This document shows positions 22,998 to 32,555 of a stretch of DNA of 35,490 nt, piece by piece; positions within the stretch are counted from its first letter, which is position 1, and each line of letters begins with the position of its first letter. The stretch is taken from NCBI GenBank assembly GCA_020073325.1, contig JAIQFJ010000009.1, forward strand, positions 1-35,490, read 5' to 3'. The notes below the pieces were generated by a model. That model saw only the letters and a program-made list of their open reading frames with translations, did no database searches and had not been told where the DNA came from. The DNA is from Terriglobia bacterium. GTDB lineage: Bacteria; Acidobacteriota; Terriglobia; Bryobacterales; Bryobacteraceae. The position numbers and the translations under genes were made by a program.

Positions 22998-24186
22998 CGA
23001 GTTCAGGAAGATTTTCGCGATAGATGTCGGTATCTTTGTCGCCGCGCCCGGAAAGATTGACGACGTACAGCTCGCCCTTCGCGGCCGGCGCGCGGCGGAT
23101 CGCTTCGGCCACGGCGTGCGCGGATTCGAGCGCGGGAATAATGCCTTCTTTGTGCGCCAGCGTCATGGCGGCGTTCAAAGCTTCTTGGTCGCCGACCGAG
23201 GTGTATTCGGAGCGATGCTGATCGTGCAGCCAGGCGTGTTCCGGGCCGACCATGGCGTAATCGAGTCCAGCGGAAACCGAATGCGTCAGCGCGACCTGTC
23301 CGTCTTCGTTCTGCAAAACGTAGCTGTGCGCGCCGTGCAGGACGCCCGGGGAGCCGCCCGAGAATCGCGCGGCGTGTTCGCCCAGGCGGTCGCTGTGGCC
23401 GCCGGCTTCGATGCCGATCAGTTTGACTTTCTCGTCGCCGATAAAGGCGTGGAACATGCCGATGGCGTTCGAGCCTCCGCCGACGCAGGCGAAGATCGAA
23501 TCGGGCAGGCGGCCTTCGCGCTTCAGAATTTCTGCGCGCGTTTCTTCGCCGATCACGCGATGAAAATCGCGCACCATCAGCGGATACGGATGCGCGCCCA
23601 GCGCGGAGCCGAGCAGGTAGTGCGTCGAGTGAACATTCGTGACCCAGTCGCGCATCGCCTCGCTGATCGCGTCTTTGAGAGTCCGGCTGCCGTTGGTCAC
23701 GGGCACGACCTTCGCGCCGAGCATCCGCATGCGAAACACGTTCAGCCGCTGCCGCCGCATGTCTTCTTCGCCCATGTAGACCGTGCAATCGAGGCCGAAC
23801 AGCGCGCAAACGGTCGCGCTGGCGACGCCGTGCTGACCGGCGCCGGTCTCGGCGATGATGCGCTTCTTGCCCATGCGAACCGCGAGCAGCGCCTGGCCGA
23901 GACAATTATTGATTTTATGCGCGCCGGTGTGAAGCAGATCCTCGCGCTTGAGGTAAATCTTTGCTCCGCCAAGCGATTCGCTCAAGTGTTTGGCGTGATA
24001 GAGCGGCGTCGGACGGCCCGCGTAGTTGTGAAGCAGGTCGCCCAGTTCGGCTTGAAATTTCGGATCGGCCGAAGCTTCGCGATAGGCGTGCTCGAGTTCT
24101 TCGAGCGGAGCCATCAAGACTTCAGGAACGAAGCGGCCGCCGTAAGGACCGAAGTGACCGGTCGAGTCAGGCTGCGAAATCATCAT
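22972..24186 (-). CDS. trpB: Tryptophan synthase beta subunit
   Basis: The 404-residue PLP enzyme joins indole and serine. The PLP lysine is in [19 protein letters not shown]. The substrate and PLP-phosphate motifs [13 protein letters not shown] and [15 protein letters not shown] are intact. The N-terminus ([20 protein letters not shown]) is that of the major TrpB1 type that pairs with TrpA. It overlaps trpF by 4 bp and trpA by 26 bp. The serine it needs is made by the serA pathway encoded 4 kb away on the other strand. Confidence 0.96.
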   Translation of the reverse strand: MMISQPDSTGHFGPYGGRFVPEVLMAPLEELEHAYREASADPKFQAELGDLLHNYAGRPTPLYHAKHLSESLGGAKIYLKREDLLHTGAHKINNCLGQALLAVRMGKKRIIAETGAGQHGVASATVCALFGLDCTVYMGEEDMRRQRLNVFRMRMLGAKVVPVTNGSRTLKDAISEAMRDWVTNVHSTHYLLGSALGAHPYPLMVRDFHRVIGEETRAEILKREGRLPDSIFACVGGGSNAIGMFHAFIGDEKVKLIGIEAGGHSDRLGEHAARFSGGSPGVLHGAHSYVLQNEDGQVALTHSVSAGLDYAMVGPEHAWLHDQHRSEYTSVGDQEALNAAMTLAHKEGIIPALESAHAVAEAIRRAPAAKGELYVVNLSGRGDKDTDIYRENLPELDEQNPVHV

Positions 24187-24755
24187 GTTGGTATTTCCCG
24201 AGCTGCGGCGATGAAGCGCCGCACCTTTTCGTGATCTTTGATTCCCGGAGCGGATTCGAGGCCGGAGCTGGCGTCGACGCCCCAGGGCTGTGCGATGCGG
24301 ATCGCCTCCCGGACGTTCGAATCGTTCAGTCCGCCGGCGATCATAATCTTTTTTCCGTGCGCCCGTGCGATGCTCCAGTCGAACGAAACGCCGTTGCCGG
24401 AGCTGTCGAGAAAAAGCGCCTCGCAGGATCCGGTGCTGAGCGCGATGCCGCCGTGTTCGGGAATCCGCACCGCTTGCCAGATGCGGAGGGTGCGCGGATT
24501 GACCTGCGATGCGCCGTAGATTTGAGCCACGTCGAGTTCGCCTTCCTTCATCGCCCAGTGCACGTATTCCGGATCTTCGTTGACGAATACGCCGACTTTC
24601 CAGAGTTTGAGACCCTGGCAGAGCTCGCGTGCGCGTTCCGGAGTAACATAGCGCGGGCTGGGCTTATAGAAGATGAAACCGATGGCGTCCGCGCTGGCAT
24701 CGGCCGCGGCCTCGGCGTCTTCGCGTCGGGTGATTCCGCAGACTTTGACGATCAT
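24183..24755 (-). CDS. trpF: Phosphoribosylanthranilate isomerase
   Basis: The 190-residue TIM barrel performs the Amadori rearrangement in tryptophan synthesis. The catalytic Cys is in [17 protein letters not shown], followed by [17 protein letters not shown]. The phosphate-binding C-terminal strands are [16 protein letters not shown] and [20 protein letters not shown]. Four-base overlaps with trpC (24752-24755) and trpB (24183-24186) show tight coupling. It is slightly shorter than many homologues, but all core strands are present. Confidence 0.94.
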   Translation of the reverse strand: MIVKVCGITRREDAEAAADASADAIGFIFYKPSPRYVTPERARELCQGLKLWKVGVFVNEDPEYVHWAMKEGELDVAQIYGASQVNPRTLRIWQAVRIPEHGGIALSTGSCEALFLDSSGNGVSFDWSIARAHGKKIMIAGGLNDSNVREAIRIAQPWGVDASSGLESAPGIKDHEKVRRFIAAAREIPT

Positions 24756-25525
24756 TGCAACGCTCGCAGGGCGGCCGAAGGATCGGGGGATTTCATCAGA
24801 TGCTCGCCGACGAGGAATGCCTGGAAGCCCGCCGCGCTTAATTTTTCGACATCGGCGCGGGAATGGATTCCGCTTTCGGCCACCTTGAGAATCGACGCGG
24901 GAATCTTTTCGGCGAGGCGGAGAGAAGTTTCGAGATGAACTTCGAAGGTGCGCAAGTCGCGGTTGTTGACACCAACGATTTCCGCACCGGATGCGAGCGC
25001 GGCGTCGAGTTCGGAAGCATCGTGAACTTCGACCAGAGCGGCCATTTTGAATCGTGCCGCGAGTTCGCGGAAACGGCGCATTTCGGACTCATCGAGGAGG
25101 GCGGCGATCAGCAGAATCGCGTCGGCGCCATGGGCCGCGGCTTCGATGACGTGCGCCTCGTCAATCGTAAAATCCTTGCGAAGGACCGGAATCGCGACCG
25201 CGGCGCGGGCAGATTCGAGATCGGCCAGGCTGCCCTGGAAAAAATCGCGGTCGGTGAGGACGCTGAGCGCGGCGGCGGCGGTGTACTGCCGCGCAATCGC
25301 GGCCGGATCGAAATTTTCGGCAAAAACGCCCTTACTCGGAGACGCTTTCTTGATTTCGGCGATGATCGCGGGCTTTTTCGCGGCCAGCGCGGCGCGGAAA
25401 TCGCGGCGCTCCATCCTGCCGGCGGCGCGGCGTTCCAGATCCGCCAGACGTTCGCGGACAGAGCTCAGGTCGCGACGCTTCTGGTCGACAATTCGGGCCA
25501 GGATGTCGGGTACGGCTTTGACCAT
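24752..25525 (-). CDS. trpC: Indole-3-glycerol phosphate synthase
   Basis: The 257-residue TIM barrel closes the pyrrole ring. Conserved segments are IIAEIKKASPSKGVFAENFD (catalytic Lys), VLRKDFTIDEAHVIEAA (Lys/Asp), ADAILLIAALL, VEVHDASELDAALASGAEIV, GVNNRDLRTFEV and VAESGIHSRADVEKLSAAGF. The ATG follows AATATT by 8 nt, and the gene lies 13 bp after a histidine-kinase-like gene, so trpC may have its own start point inside a longer transcript. trpE, trpG and trpD are not in this window. Confidence 0.95.
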   Translation of the reverse strand: MVKAVPDILARIVDQKRRDLSSVRERLADLERRAAGRMERRDFRAALAAKKPAIIAEIKKASPSKGVFAENFDPAAIARQYTAAAALSVLTDRDFFQGSLADLESARAAVAIPVLRKDFTIDEAHVIEAAAHGADAILLIAALLDESEMRRFRELAARFKMAALVEVHDASELDAALASGAEIVGVNNRDLRTFEVHLETSLRLAEKIPASILKVAESGIHSRADVEKLSAAGFQAFLVGEHLMKSPDPSAALRALQ

Positions 25526-25538
25526 GTGCGGGAAATAT

Positions 25539-26114
25539 TCATGTTAACATCACCCGCACGCGGATCTCAGCCGATGGATCGACGGACACCTGGAGCGATC
25601 CGCCGAAAGATTCGGCCACGCGCCGCGCACCCTGGATGCAGAGCGTGGAACCGGGGCCCAGCGACGCTTCGGAGCGCCCATGGGCGGCGCAGGAAAATTC
25701 GAGGCAACCGGGCTGGATCCGCAAGGCGGCGGTCGGCGGAAACTGGCGGAACAGGATGACCAGATTTTCCACCAGCGCGCGCAGAAGCGGCGCGTCGGCT
25801 CGAACGGCCGGAAGCGGATCGGCAAATTGGACATCAAAGCCGGCAAGTTCGATCTCGCCGACGAGGTCGCGCAAATCGACGTCCTCACGCTGCCCGGGAA
25901 GCGGATCGGCGATGAACTGGCCGCTGGTCAGCATCCAGTTGGATTGCTCGACAAGAAGCTGGATACGGTCGAGCTGCTCATGGACCTTTTGCTCCTCGGG
26001 AAGGATGAGCGTCAGATAGTAGGCGATCGATTCGATGGTGCTGAGCGGCTGCCGCAGCTCGTGCGCCAGGACGCGCATCAGGTCGTCGGAAGGAGCCGGG
26101 GCGGCGTCGGCCAT
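25539..26114 (-). CDS. Histidine-kinase-like protein, short and soluble
   Basis: The 191-residue protein has a dimerisation/phosphoacceptor helix with the H-box LMRVLAHELRQPLSTIESIA at about residues 12-31. An ATPase-like half has an N-box-like stretch LLRALVENLVILFRQFP and a late GPGSTLCIQGARRVAESFGG resembling the G2 box. The usual DxGxG (G1) motif is not visible and the domain is compact, so ATP binding is doubtful; it may be a phosphotransfer or degenerate kinase. There is no sensor domain, membrane span or adjacent response regulator. It sits between yqeY and trpC on the same strand, 13 bp before trpC. Confidence 0.7.
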   Translation of the reverse strand: MADAAPAPSDDLMRVLAHELRQPLSTIESIAYYLTLILPEEQKVHEQLDRIQLLVEQSNWMLTSGQFIADPLPGQREDVDLRDLVGEIELAGFDVQFADPLPAVRADAPLLRALVENLVILFRQFPPTAALRIQPGCLEFSCAAHGRSEASLGPGSTLCIQGARRVAESFGGSLQVSVDPSAEIRVRVMLT

Positions 26115-26148
26115 GGGTGTTTGTTATACCGCCTCGCACGAGTGCGCG

Positions 26149-26598
26149 TCAACTTAATCTCGACCGGACGCGTTCGCTGAGGGCTTTGCCGTCGACGCGC
26201 TTACCCGCAAGTTTCGCCTGCGCGGCTTTCATGACGACGCCCATTTGCTTGAGCGACGGATTCGGCGTCTCCGCGATGGCCGCGGCAATGGCGGCGTCGA
26301 TCTCCGCATCGGTGGGCGCGGCGGGCATGTAGGATTCGACCAGTTTCAGCTCGTTTTCTTCTTTTTCGGCGAGCTCGGGACGGTTGCCTTTGCGAAACAT
26401 GTCGGCCGCTTCGCGGCGCTGCTTGATCAGCGTGGTGAGGATCTGCAGCTCGACCGATTCGTCGATAGGTTTGGCGGGATTGTCGACCTTGTACTTCATC
26501 AGCGCGGCCTTGATCATGCGCAGAGCGTCGAGCCGCGATTGTTCGCTGGCCTTCATCGCGGCGGTCATGTCGTGTTGGATCTGATCGAGAAGCGGCAT
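26149..26598 (-). CDS. GatB/YqeY domain protein
   Basis: The 149-residue protein matches the YqeY family along its whole length: SRLDALRMIKAALMKYKVDN, ILTTLIKQRREAADMFRKGN, EENELKLVESYMPAAPTDAE and LKQMGVVMKAAQAKLAGKRV. The domain is shared with the tail of GatB, the tRNA-dependent amidotransferase subunit, and is thought to bind tRNA; the free-standing protein has no settled role. TAAACT lies 8 nt upstream of the ATG (26607-26612, complement), suggesting that this gene heads the minus-strand run yqeY-HK-trpCFBA. Confidence 0.92.
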   Translation of the reverse strand: MPLLDQIQHDMTAAMKASEQSRLDALRMIKAALMKYKVDNPAKPIDESVELQILTTLIKQRREAADMFRKGNRPELAEKEENELKLVESYMPAAPTDAEIDAAIAAAIAETPNPSLKQMGVVMKAAQAKLAGKRVDGKALSERVRSRLS

Positions 26599-26654
26599 TG
26601 GAGTCTAGTTTAAACAATCGCGAGAATTTTGGGCCGCAGCGAGCAGTAGATCCA

Positions 26655-26943
26655 TTGCGGACCGAATTTCAATTCGATTGGGACCAAGACAATCTTGATC
26701 CACATCGCTCGGCACGACATCACGGCGGCCGAATTCGAACACCCGCGGGAAGCGGATCCACTTGACATGGGGTACGACTTTATCGACGGCGAGCATCGTT
26801 GGATCGAGGTCGGGCACACGCGCGCTGTTCGCGTGATCGTTTTGGTCTGGACCCTCCGAGGATCGATCGTCCGGCCCGTCACGGCTTGGCAGGCACCGCG
26901 AAAACGAACGATCGCATATCTTAAACTGAAAGGGCTGACATGA
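26655..26943 (+). pseudogene. brnT: BrnT-like toxin gene with a net +1 frameshift
   Basis: The 3' part is the track ORF (HIARHDITAAEFEHPREADP, then GEHRWIEVGHTRAVRVIVLV, ending with IAYLKLKGLT). The expected BrnT N-terminus lies in another frame just upstream: TTG at 26655 reads MRTEFQFDWDQDNLD, up to GAT at 26697-26699. One extra C at 26700 then separates D from HIARH. Dropping it gives FDWDQDNLDHIARH, the usual start of BrnT-type RNase toxins. The TTG that the track uses (26695) would omit this conserved part. The stop overlaps the antitoxin start (ATGA at 26940). Confidence 0.75.
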
Positions 26944-27263
26944 AAAAGTTGTCTCCTCCGAAATTCGCTAACGAAACCGAGGAAGCCGATTGGTGGTACG
27001 CGAATCGAAGGGCCGTCGAGGCAAGGCTTTTTGAGGCAATCCGTAACGGCACCGCCGGACGCGGGGCGCCACTTCGACTGACCCGCGAGGCTCTGGCGAT
27101 CGAAGAAGTCGCGCTTCCGATCGCGGAGCTCGACCGTGCGCGGGAACTCTGCGCGAAAAAGAAGATCGATTACCGGACCTATCTGAAGAACCTTCTTCAC
27201 GACGCGCTCGATCGCGAGGAAGCGGCCGCCAAAAAATCTCGCACGGGTCGAACTGCGCGATAA
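26940..27263 (+). CDS. brnA: BrnA/CopG-type antitoxin
   Basis: The 107-residue protein begins KLSPPKFANETEEADWWYAN, a start typical of BrnA/CopG antitoxins. It has a ribbon-helix-helix-like C-terminal part (VALPIAELDRARELCAKKKI, then DYRTYLKNLLHDALDREE). Such proteins neutralise the toxin and bind DNA as dimers. Its ATG overlaps the stop of the toxin frame. It looks intact although the toxin frame is broken. Confidence 0.85.
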   Translation: MKKLSPPKFANETEEADWWYANRRAVEARLFEAIRNGTAGRGAPLRLTREALAIEEVALPIAELDRARELCAKKKIDYRTYLKNLLHDALDREEAAAKKSRTGRTAR

Positions 27264-27279
27264 TTGGGAGGTAACTCCC

Positions 27280-28455
27280 ATGCACATAAAGAAGCAGCGT
27301 TTGCTCACCCCGGGGCCTACGCCCCTCTATCCCAAGGCCCTGTACGCCATGCTGGGATCGGACCTGCATCATCGCACGGACGATTTTCGAGGCGTATACA
27401 AATCGGTTCTCGCCGACCTCAAGGAGTTGATGGGGACGGCCAACGACGTTCTGGTGCTGGTCGCCTCCGGCACCGGGGCGATGGAAGCGTCGGTCACAAA
27501 TTGTTTTTCGCCGGGCGACAAGGTGATCGTGTGCTCGGCCGGAAAATTCGGCGAGCGCTGGGGCGAAATCACCAAGGCTTACGGGCTGAACGTCGTCCTG
27601 CTGGAAAAGCCCTACGGACAAACCGTCAGCGCGGCTGAGGTGGAAAAAGCTCTGGCGGCGAATCCCGACGTCAAGGGCGTGTTCGTGCAGGCGTCGGAAA
27701 CATCGACCGGGGCGTCGCATGACGTGCGCGCAATGGGCGAGGCGATCAAGAAGACCCAGGCGATTTTCGTCGTCGATGCGATTACGGGGCTCGGGACGCA
27801 GCCGCTCGATATCGACGGCTGGGGGCTCGACATCGTGATCGGTGGATCGCAGAAGGCGTTCATGGTGCCTCCAGGAATCGCGTTTTTGTCGATCAGTGCA
27901 AAGGCGTGGGCGCTGGCGGAGACGGCCAAGCTCCCCAAGTTTTATTTCAATTTGAAGAAAGAAAAGAAAAACGCGGCGAGCGGCGAATCCAGTTGGACTC
28001 CGGCCACGTCTCTCATGCTGGGCATGGCGGAAGCGCTGAAGTACATCAAGACGCTTGGAATGGACAAGCTGATCGACAACGCGCAGCAGCTCGCGCGGGC
28101 GACTCGCGCAGCGTGCGCGGCGCTGGGGCTCGAATTGTTTTCTCCCGATAGTCCGAGCGGGTCGGTGACGGCGGTGAAGGCTCCGGCGGGACTCGATTCG
28201 GGCGTGATCGTCAAGGATTTCAAGAGCCGCTTCGGCTCGATCATCGCCAACGGACAAGGGTCGATGAAGGGCCAGATTTTCCGCATCGCGCATCTGGGCT
28301 ATTTCGATTTTCCGGACCTGTTCGCGATGGTGGCGGAATTGGAATTGATTCTGAAGGCGAATGGAGTGCCGGTAAAGCTCGGCTCGGGCGTGGCCGCGGT
28401 CGAGCAGGCTTACGTTGAAATCGCGATTGCCCAGAAAGAGACCGTAAACGCTTAA
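27280..28455 (+). CDS. Class V aminotransferase (serine/alanine-glyoxylate aminotransferase family)
   Basis: The 391-residue PLP enzyme has the opening LLTPGPTPLYPKALYAMLGS and HHRTDDFRGVY. Cofactor contacts are in LVASGTGAMEASVTN and VVDAITGLGTQPLDID, and the Schiff-base lysine is in VIGGSQKAFMVPPG. Family members transfer amino groups between serine or alanine and glyoxylate or pyruvate, and some replace SerC in phosphoserine formation. The serA gene follows at once (stop at 28455, ATG at 28456), so a role in making phosphoserine from phosphohydroxypyruvate is the simplest reading, though not proven by the sequence. Confidence 0.9.
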   Translation: MHIKKQRLLTPGPTPLYPKALYAMLGSDLHHRTDDFRGVYKSVLADLKELMGTANDVLVLVASGTGAMEASVTNCFSPGDKVIVCSAGKFGERWGEITKAYGLNVVLLEKPYGQTVSAAEVEKALAANPDVKGVFVQASETSTGASHDVRAMGEAIKKTQAIFVVDAITGLGTQPLDIDGWGLDIVIGGSQKAFMVPPGIAFLSISAKAWALAETAKLPKFYFNLKKEKKNAASGESSWTPATSLMLGMAEALKYIKTLGMDKLIDNAQQLARATRAACAALGLELFSPDSPSGSVTAVKAPAGLDSGVIVKDFKSRFGSIIANGQGSMKGQIFRIAHLGYFDFPDLFAMVAELELILKANGVPVKLGSGVAAVEQAYVEIAIAQKETVNA

Positions 28456-30048
28456 ATGAAAATCCTGGTGGCTGAACCGCTGGCTGAGGCGGGAATCGAG
28501 ATTTTGAAAGCTCAGCGCGGATGGGACGTTGTTGTCTCCAATCCGGAGGAGTATCAGAAATATCTTTCCGACGCCGATGCGCTGATCGTGCGGAGCGCCG
28601 TGAAAGTGGATGCGGGTGTTCTGTCGAAAGCGCCGAACCTGAAGGTGGTGGGACGCGCGGGCGTGGGCGCGGAAAATGTCGACGTGGAAGCCGCGACGGC
28701 GGCGGGCGTCCTGGTGATGAATACCCCGGGCGGCAACGCGGTCTCGGTCGCCGAACACACCCTGGGACTGATGCTGTCGATGGCGCGCTCGATCCCCCAG
28801 GCGATCGCGTCGGTGAAGAGCGGGAACTGGGAAGACAAGAAATTCCTGGGAACGGAACTGCGCGGAAAAACGCTGGGCGTGATCGGCCTGGGCAGCATCG
28901 GACGCGAAGTGGTGCGGCGTGCACGCGGTTTTGAGATGCGCATTGTCGCGAGCGATCCTTACGTCAACTCGCGCACAGCGGCCGACTTGAGCACCACGCT
29001 TCTGTCGCTCGAGGAGCTGTACGAAGAAAGCGACTACATCACGCTGCACGTCGCGCTGACCACGGAAACGTACGGGATGTTGAACGACGCGGCGTTCGCG
29101 CGCATGAAGAAAGGCGTGCGGATCGTCAATTGCGCCCGCGGCGAGCTGATCGACGGCGAAGCTCTGCGCAAGGCGATCAGGTCGGGAAAAGTCGCGGGCG
29201 CCGCGCTCGACGTATTTCAAACCGAGCCTCCGGTGAGCGAGCCGCTGCTGGCGCTCGACAATGTTCTGGCGACGCCGCACATCGGCGGATTCACGCTTGA
29301 GGCGCAGGACGCTTTGGGCTATCGCATCGCGGAGCAGGTGATCGAATATCTGCGCGAAGGCGTGGTGCTGAACGCGGTGAATATTCCGGCGCTGACGGCG
29401 GAGCAGTATCGCGCCGTGGGTCCCTATGCGACGCTCGCAGAAAAGCTGGGGACTTTCGCGGCGTATGTCGCGACAGGAAATCCGCGGCTGGTGCGGCTGG
29501 TGTATAAAGGACGCATTTCGGAGCAGAACACGTCGCTGATCCGCAATGCGGGGCTCGCCGGTGTGCTGAGCCGGTCGCTGGCGCGGAAGGCGAATGTCGT
29601 GAACGCTCTGCAAATCGCGGCGGACCGCGGCGTGTCGTACGCGGAGCGCTACGAAAAGACGGCCGAGCCGGGTCATGGCGACTCGGTGCAGCTCGAACTG
29701 GAGACGGATGCGGGCACGACGGTGGTCGAAGGCTCAGTGGTATTCGATCGTCCGCGGCTGCTGCGCGTCGATGGAATTTACTGCGAGGCTCCGCTGACCG
29801 GGCATCTGGTGTTTTTGAAGAACGCCGATGTGCCGGGTGTCATCGGATATGTCGGGTCGGTAACCGGGAAAAACAACATCAACATCGCGAGCTTTTCGCT
29901 GGGGCGCGAGGAGCGGCCGGGAAAGAATGGGTCGCTACAGGCGGTCGCGGTGGTGGAAACGGATGGTCCGGTGCCGGAGAATGTGCTGAAGCAGATCTTA
30001 GAGAACAAGTCGGTCACGCTGGCGAGGTCGGTAGAGTTGCAGGCGTGA
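28456..30048 (+). CDS. serA: D-3-phosphoglycerate dehydrogenase, long form with ACT domain
   Basis: The 530-residue long-type enzyme oxidises 3-phosphoglycerate to phosphohydroxypyruvate, the first step to serine. The NAD motif is VIGLGSIGREVVRRARGF at about residue 140. Substrate and catalytic residues lie in VKVVGRAGVGAENVDV-like positions, NCARGELIDGEALRKAIRSG, and the His of TPHIGGFT near residue 277. An intervening domain follows (about 315-450), then the C-terminal ACT domain GHLVFLKNADVPGVIGYVGS, which usually gives feedback by serine. It directly follows the aminotransferase gene and precedes a broken toxin gene by 1 bp. Confidence 0.95.
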   Translation: MKILVAEPLAEAGIEILKAQRGWDVVVSNPEEYQKYLSDADALIVRSAVKVDAGVLSKAPNLKVVGRAGVGAENVDVEAATAAGVLVMNTPGGNAVSVAEHTLGLMLSMARSIPQAIASVKSGNWEDKKFLGTELRGKTLGVIGLGSIGREVVRRARGFEMRIVASDPYVNSRTAADLSTTLLSLEELYEESDYITLHVALTTETYGMLNDAAFARMKKGVRIVNCARGELIDGEALRKAIRSGKVAGAALDVFQTEPPVSEPLLALDNVLATPHIGGFTLEAQDALGYRIAEQVIEYLREGVVLNAVNIPALTAEQYRAVGPYATLAEKLGTFAAYVATGNPRLVRLVYKGRISEQNTSLIRNAGLAGVLSRSLARKANVVNALQIAADRGVSYAERYEKTAEPGHGDSVQLELETDAGTTVVEGSVVFDRPRLLRVDGIYCEAPLTGHLVFLKNADVPGVIGYVGSVTGKNNINIASFSLGREERPGKNGSLQAVAVVETDGPVPENVLKQILENKSVTLARSVELQA

Positions 30049-30049
30049 G

Positions 30050-30332
30050 ATGGATCTCGTCTTCGAGTGGGATCCGAAGAAGAATCGCGCTAACCTGAAA
30101 AAACATGGAGTCGGAGGAAGCGGCGGCGGTATTTTACGATCCGCTGGCTCTTATTTTCCCGGATCACGAACACTCCGATGCTGAAGACCGCGAAATCATC
30201 GTAGGCTACTCGGCGAGAGGACGACTGCTCGTGACGAGCTACAAAGAATGGAACTCGTGCATCCGGATCATCAGTACTCGCCGGGCCACGAAAATCGAAA
30301 TGCGGGATTATGAAGAAAACGTCGGGAACTAA
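30050..30332 (+). pseudogene. brnT: Second BrnT-like toxin gene with a net +1 frameshift
   Basis: ATG at 30050 reads MDLVFEWDPKKNRANLKKHG then V, the canonical BrnT N-terminus. One base (30113) later the protein continues in another frame as EEAAAVFYDPLALIFPDHEH, and ends [20 protein letters not shown] then VGN. BrnT proteins normally have two residues (Ser-Phe) between HGV and EEA, so a 5-bp deletion explains the break. The track ORF from 30105 therefore lacks the N-terminal strand and the catalytic His region. It begins 1 bp after serA and overlaps the antitoxin gene by 23 bp. Confidence 0.8.
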
Positions 30333-30600
30333 GGCATCAAAACACCAGCGCGACGAGCTTCGCCCCGAGTACCGGTTCGACTACAAGCAAACGAGGCCGA
30401 ACCGCTTCGCGAAAGATCTTCAAGGCAAGACGCTGATGGTCGTGCTCGACCCCGATGTCGCGAAAGTCTTCCGCGACGGCGAGTCGGTGAATGCCGTGCT
30501 TCGGGCTTTGTTGACCGTCATGCCAGCCAGACGAACCAAGCAGGTCCAAGCGGACAATCGGCGTTTTTCTAGAGCGATTCTAGCAACACGACTCTGCTAA
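30310..30600 (+). CDS. Antitoxin partner of the second BrnT-like toxin
   Basis: The 96-residue protein contains [20 protein letters not shown] and [20 protein letters not shown] then [10 protein letters not shown], the pattern of antitoxins that follow BrnT-type toxins. The last 25 residues ([20 protein letters not shown]...) extend past the usual end near VMP and may be a read-through, since the stop lies within the acs promoter. The start at 30310 is inside the toxin frame. It looks intact, while the toxin is broken. Confidence 0.75.
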   Translation: MKKTSGTKASKHQRDELRPEYRFDYKQTRPNRFAKDLQGKTLMVVLDPDVAKVFRDGESVNAVLRALLTVMPARRTKQVQADNRRFSRAILATRLC

Positions 30601-30611
30601 AATCCGTTTCC

Positions 30612-32537
30612 ATGAGCAACGTCTATCCTCCACCGGAGGAGTTCGCGAAAAAAGCGCACGTCCCGTCGATGGACGCCTATCGCGAACTGTACCGCCGGGC
30701 CGAGCAGAACCCTGAAGCGTTCTGGGCCGAGGTCGCCGAGCGCGAGATTCACTGGTTCGAGAAGTGGTCCAAGGTGCTGGAATGGGACGCTCCGTTTGCC
30801 AAGTGGTTCGTCGGCGCGAAAACGAACATCTCTTATAACTGCCTCGACCGCCACATCACCACGCATCGCAAGAACAAGGTCGCGATTCTGTGGGAAGGAG
30901 AGCCGGGTGAACAGCGGGCGCTGACGTATCTCGAATTGCATCGGCTCGTCTGCCGCTTCGCGAACGTGCTCCAGTCGCGCGGGTACAAGGCCGGCGACCG
31001 CGCCATCATCTATATGCCGATGATTCCGGAGCTGCCCATCGCGATGCTGGCGTGCACGCGGCTCGGGATCATTCATAGCGTCGTGTTCGGCGGATTTTCG
31101 GCGGAAGCACTGAAGGCCCGCATTCAGGACCTGGGCGCGACCGTCGTTATCACGGCCGACGGCAGTTATCGCCGGGGAAAAGAAGTGAAGCTGAAAGCCG
31201 CGGTGGACGAAGCGGTGCCCGAATGCCCGACGATTCAAGACGTCATCGTGTATCAGCGCACGGGCTCCGACACCCCGATGCAGATCGGCCGCGATCACTG
31301 GTGGCACGAACTCGACGCCAATGCGACCGAGGATTGCCCCGCCCTGCCGCTCGACAGCGAGCATCCGATGTTCGTGCTGTACACGTCGGGCACGACCGGC
31401 AAGCCCAAAGGAATTCTGCACACCACCGGCGGCTACATCACGCAAGTCACGGCGGGCATGAAGTGGATCTTCGACCTGCGTGATGAAGACACCTACTGGT
31501 GCTCCGCCGACATCGGATGGATCACCGGCCATAGCTACATCGTGTACGGGCCGCTCTCCGCGGGCACGACCAGCGTGATGTACGAAGGCTCGCTCGATTT
31601 TCCGCAGTTCGACCGCTGGTGGCGCATCGTCGAAAAATATCGCGTCAACGTGATGTATACGTCGCCGACGGCGATCCGCGCGCTGATCCGCCAAGGCGAG
31701 CATTGGCCCAACGCGCACGATCTTTCGAGCCTGCGCCTGCTCGGCTCCGTCGGCGAGCCGATCAATCCCGCGGCATGGGAGTGGTATCACACGGTGATCG
31801 GAAAATCACGCTGCCCGATTGTCGACACGTGGTGGCAGACTGAAAACGGATCGATTCTGATTACGCCATTGCCCGGCGCGACGCCGCTGAAACCAGGCTC
31901 GGCAACGTTTCCGATTCCGGGCATCATTCCCGATATCGTCGATTTCAACGGCAATCCCGTAGGCCCCGATCGCGAAGGGTATCTCATTATGCGGCGGCCG
32001 TGGCCGAGCATGGCGCGCACGATCTGGGGCGATCCGGAGCGATTCAAGGAACAATACTGGAATAAATTTCCGGGATCGTATTTCACGGGCGACGCCGCGC
32101 GCCGCGATGCCGATGGATACTTCTGGGTGCTGGGCCGCGTCGACGACGTGATGAACGTCAGCGGACACCGGCTGAGCACGATGGAGGTGGAGTCCGCGCT
32201 GGTGCGTCATCCGGCCGTCGCCGAAGCGGCCGTGGTCGGCAAGCCGCATGAGATCACCGGTCAGGCCGTGTGCTGTTTCGTGACGCTGAAGCGAGGCGAG
32301 TGGAACCACGACGAGCTCGGCAAAGAGCTGCGCCAATGGGTGGCGAAAGAGATCGGCGGCTTCGCGCGGCCGGAAGAGATTCGTTTCTCCGACGCGCTGC
32401 CGAAGACGCGCAGCGGAAAGATCATGCGCCGGCTGCTGCGGGAGATCGTGACGACGAACACCGTCGCGGGCGATGTCACGACGCTCGAAGACATGAGCGT
32501 CGTGACCAGGCTGGCGGCGCAGCAGGATGAAGATTGA
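30612..32537 (+). CDS. acs: Acetyl-CoA synthetase
   Basis: The 641-residue AMP-forming enzyme activates acetate. The P-loop-like motif is [20 protein letters not shown] at about residue 257. Further core motifs are [49 protein letters not shown] (A8 region) and [12 protein letters not shown]. The C-terminal Lys that is acetylated in regulated enzymes is in [15 protein letters not shown] (near residue 602). TAAAAT (30598-30603) lies 8 nt before the ATG, inside the end of the upstream antitoxin gene, so acs may be transcribed without a leader. A small membrane-protein gene follows 18 bp later. Confidence 0.96.
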   Translation: MSNVYPPPEEFAKKAHVPSMDAYRELYRRAEQNPEAFWAEVAEREIHWFEKWSKVLEWDAPFAKWFVGAKTNISYNCLDRHITTHRKNKVAILWEGEPGEQRALTYLELHRLVCRFANVLQSRGYKAGDRAIIYMPMIPELPIAMLACTRLGIIHSVVFGGFSAEALKARIQDLGATVVITADGSYRRGKEVKLKAAVDEAVPECPTIQDVIVYQRTGSDTPMQIGRDHWWHELDANATEDCPALPLDSEHPMFVLYTSGTTGKPKGILHTTGGYITQVTAGMKWIFDLRDEDTYWCSADIGWITGHSYIVYGPLSAGTTSVMYEGSLDFPQFDRWWRIVEKYRVNVMYTSPTAIRALIRQGEHWPNAHDLSSLRLLGSVGEPINPAAWEWYHTVIGKSRCPIVDTWWQTENGSILITPLPGATPLKPGSATFPIPGIIPDIVDFNGNPVGPDREGYLIMRRPWPSMARTIWGDPERFKEQYWNKFPGSYFTGDAARRDADGYFWVLGRVDDVMNVSGHRLSTMEVESALVRHPAVAEAAVVGKPHEITGQAVCCFVTLKRGEWNHDELGKELRQWVAKEIGGFARPEEIRFSDALPKTRSGKIMRRLLREIVTTNTVAGDVTTLEDMSVVTRLAAQQDED

Positions 32538-32555
32538 CGGTGTTCCTCAGCGGCC

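Noticed and set aside
22963-24234. 423-residue plus-strand ORF
   Set aside because: Antisense of trpB; composition dominated by Arg, Ala and His with no recognisable motif.
26695-26943. Intact 82-residue toxin starting at TTG 26695
   Set aside because: The conserved N-terminal FDWDQDNLD lies just upstream in another frame, so this start would give a truncated protein.
26968-29676. 902-residue minus-strand ORF over antitoxin, aminotransferase and serA
   Set aside because: It is Arg/His-rich antisense of three well-supported genes; stops are rare on the opposite strand of GC-rich coding DNA.
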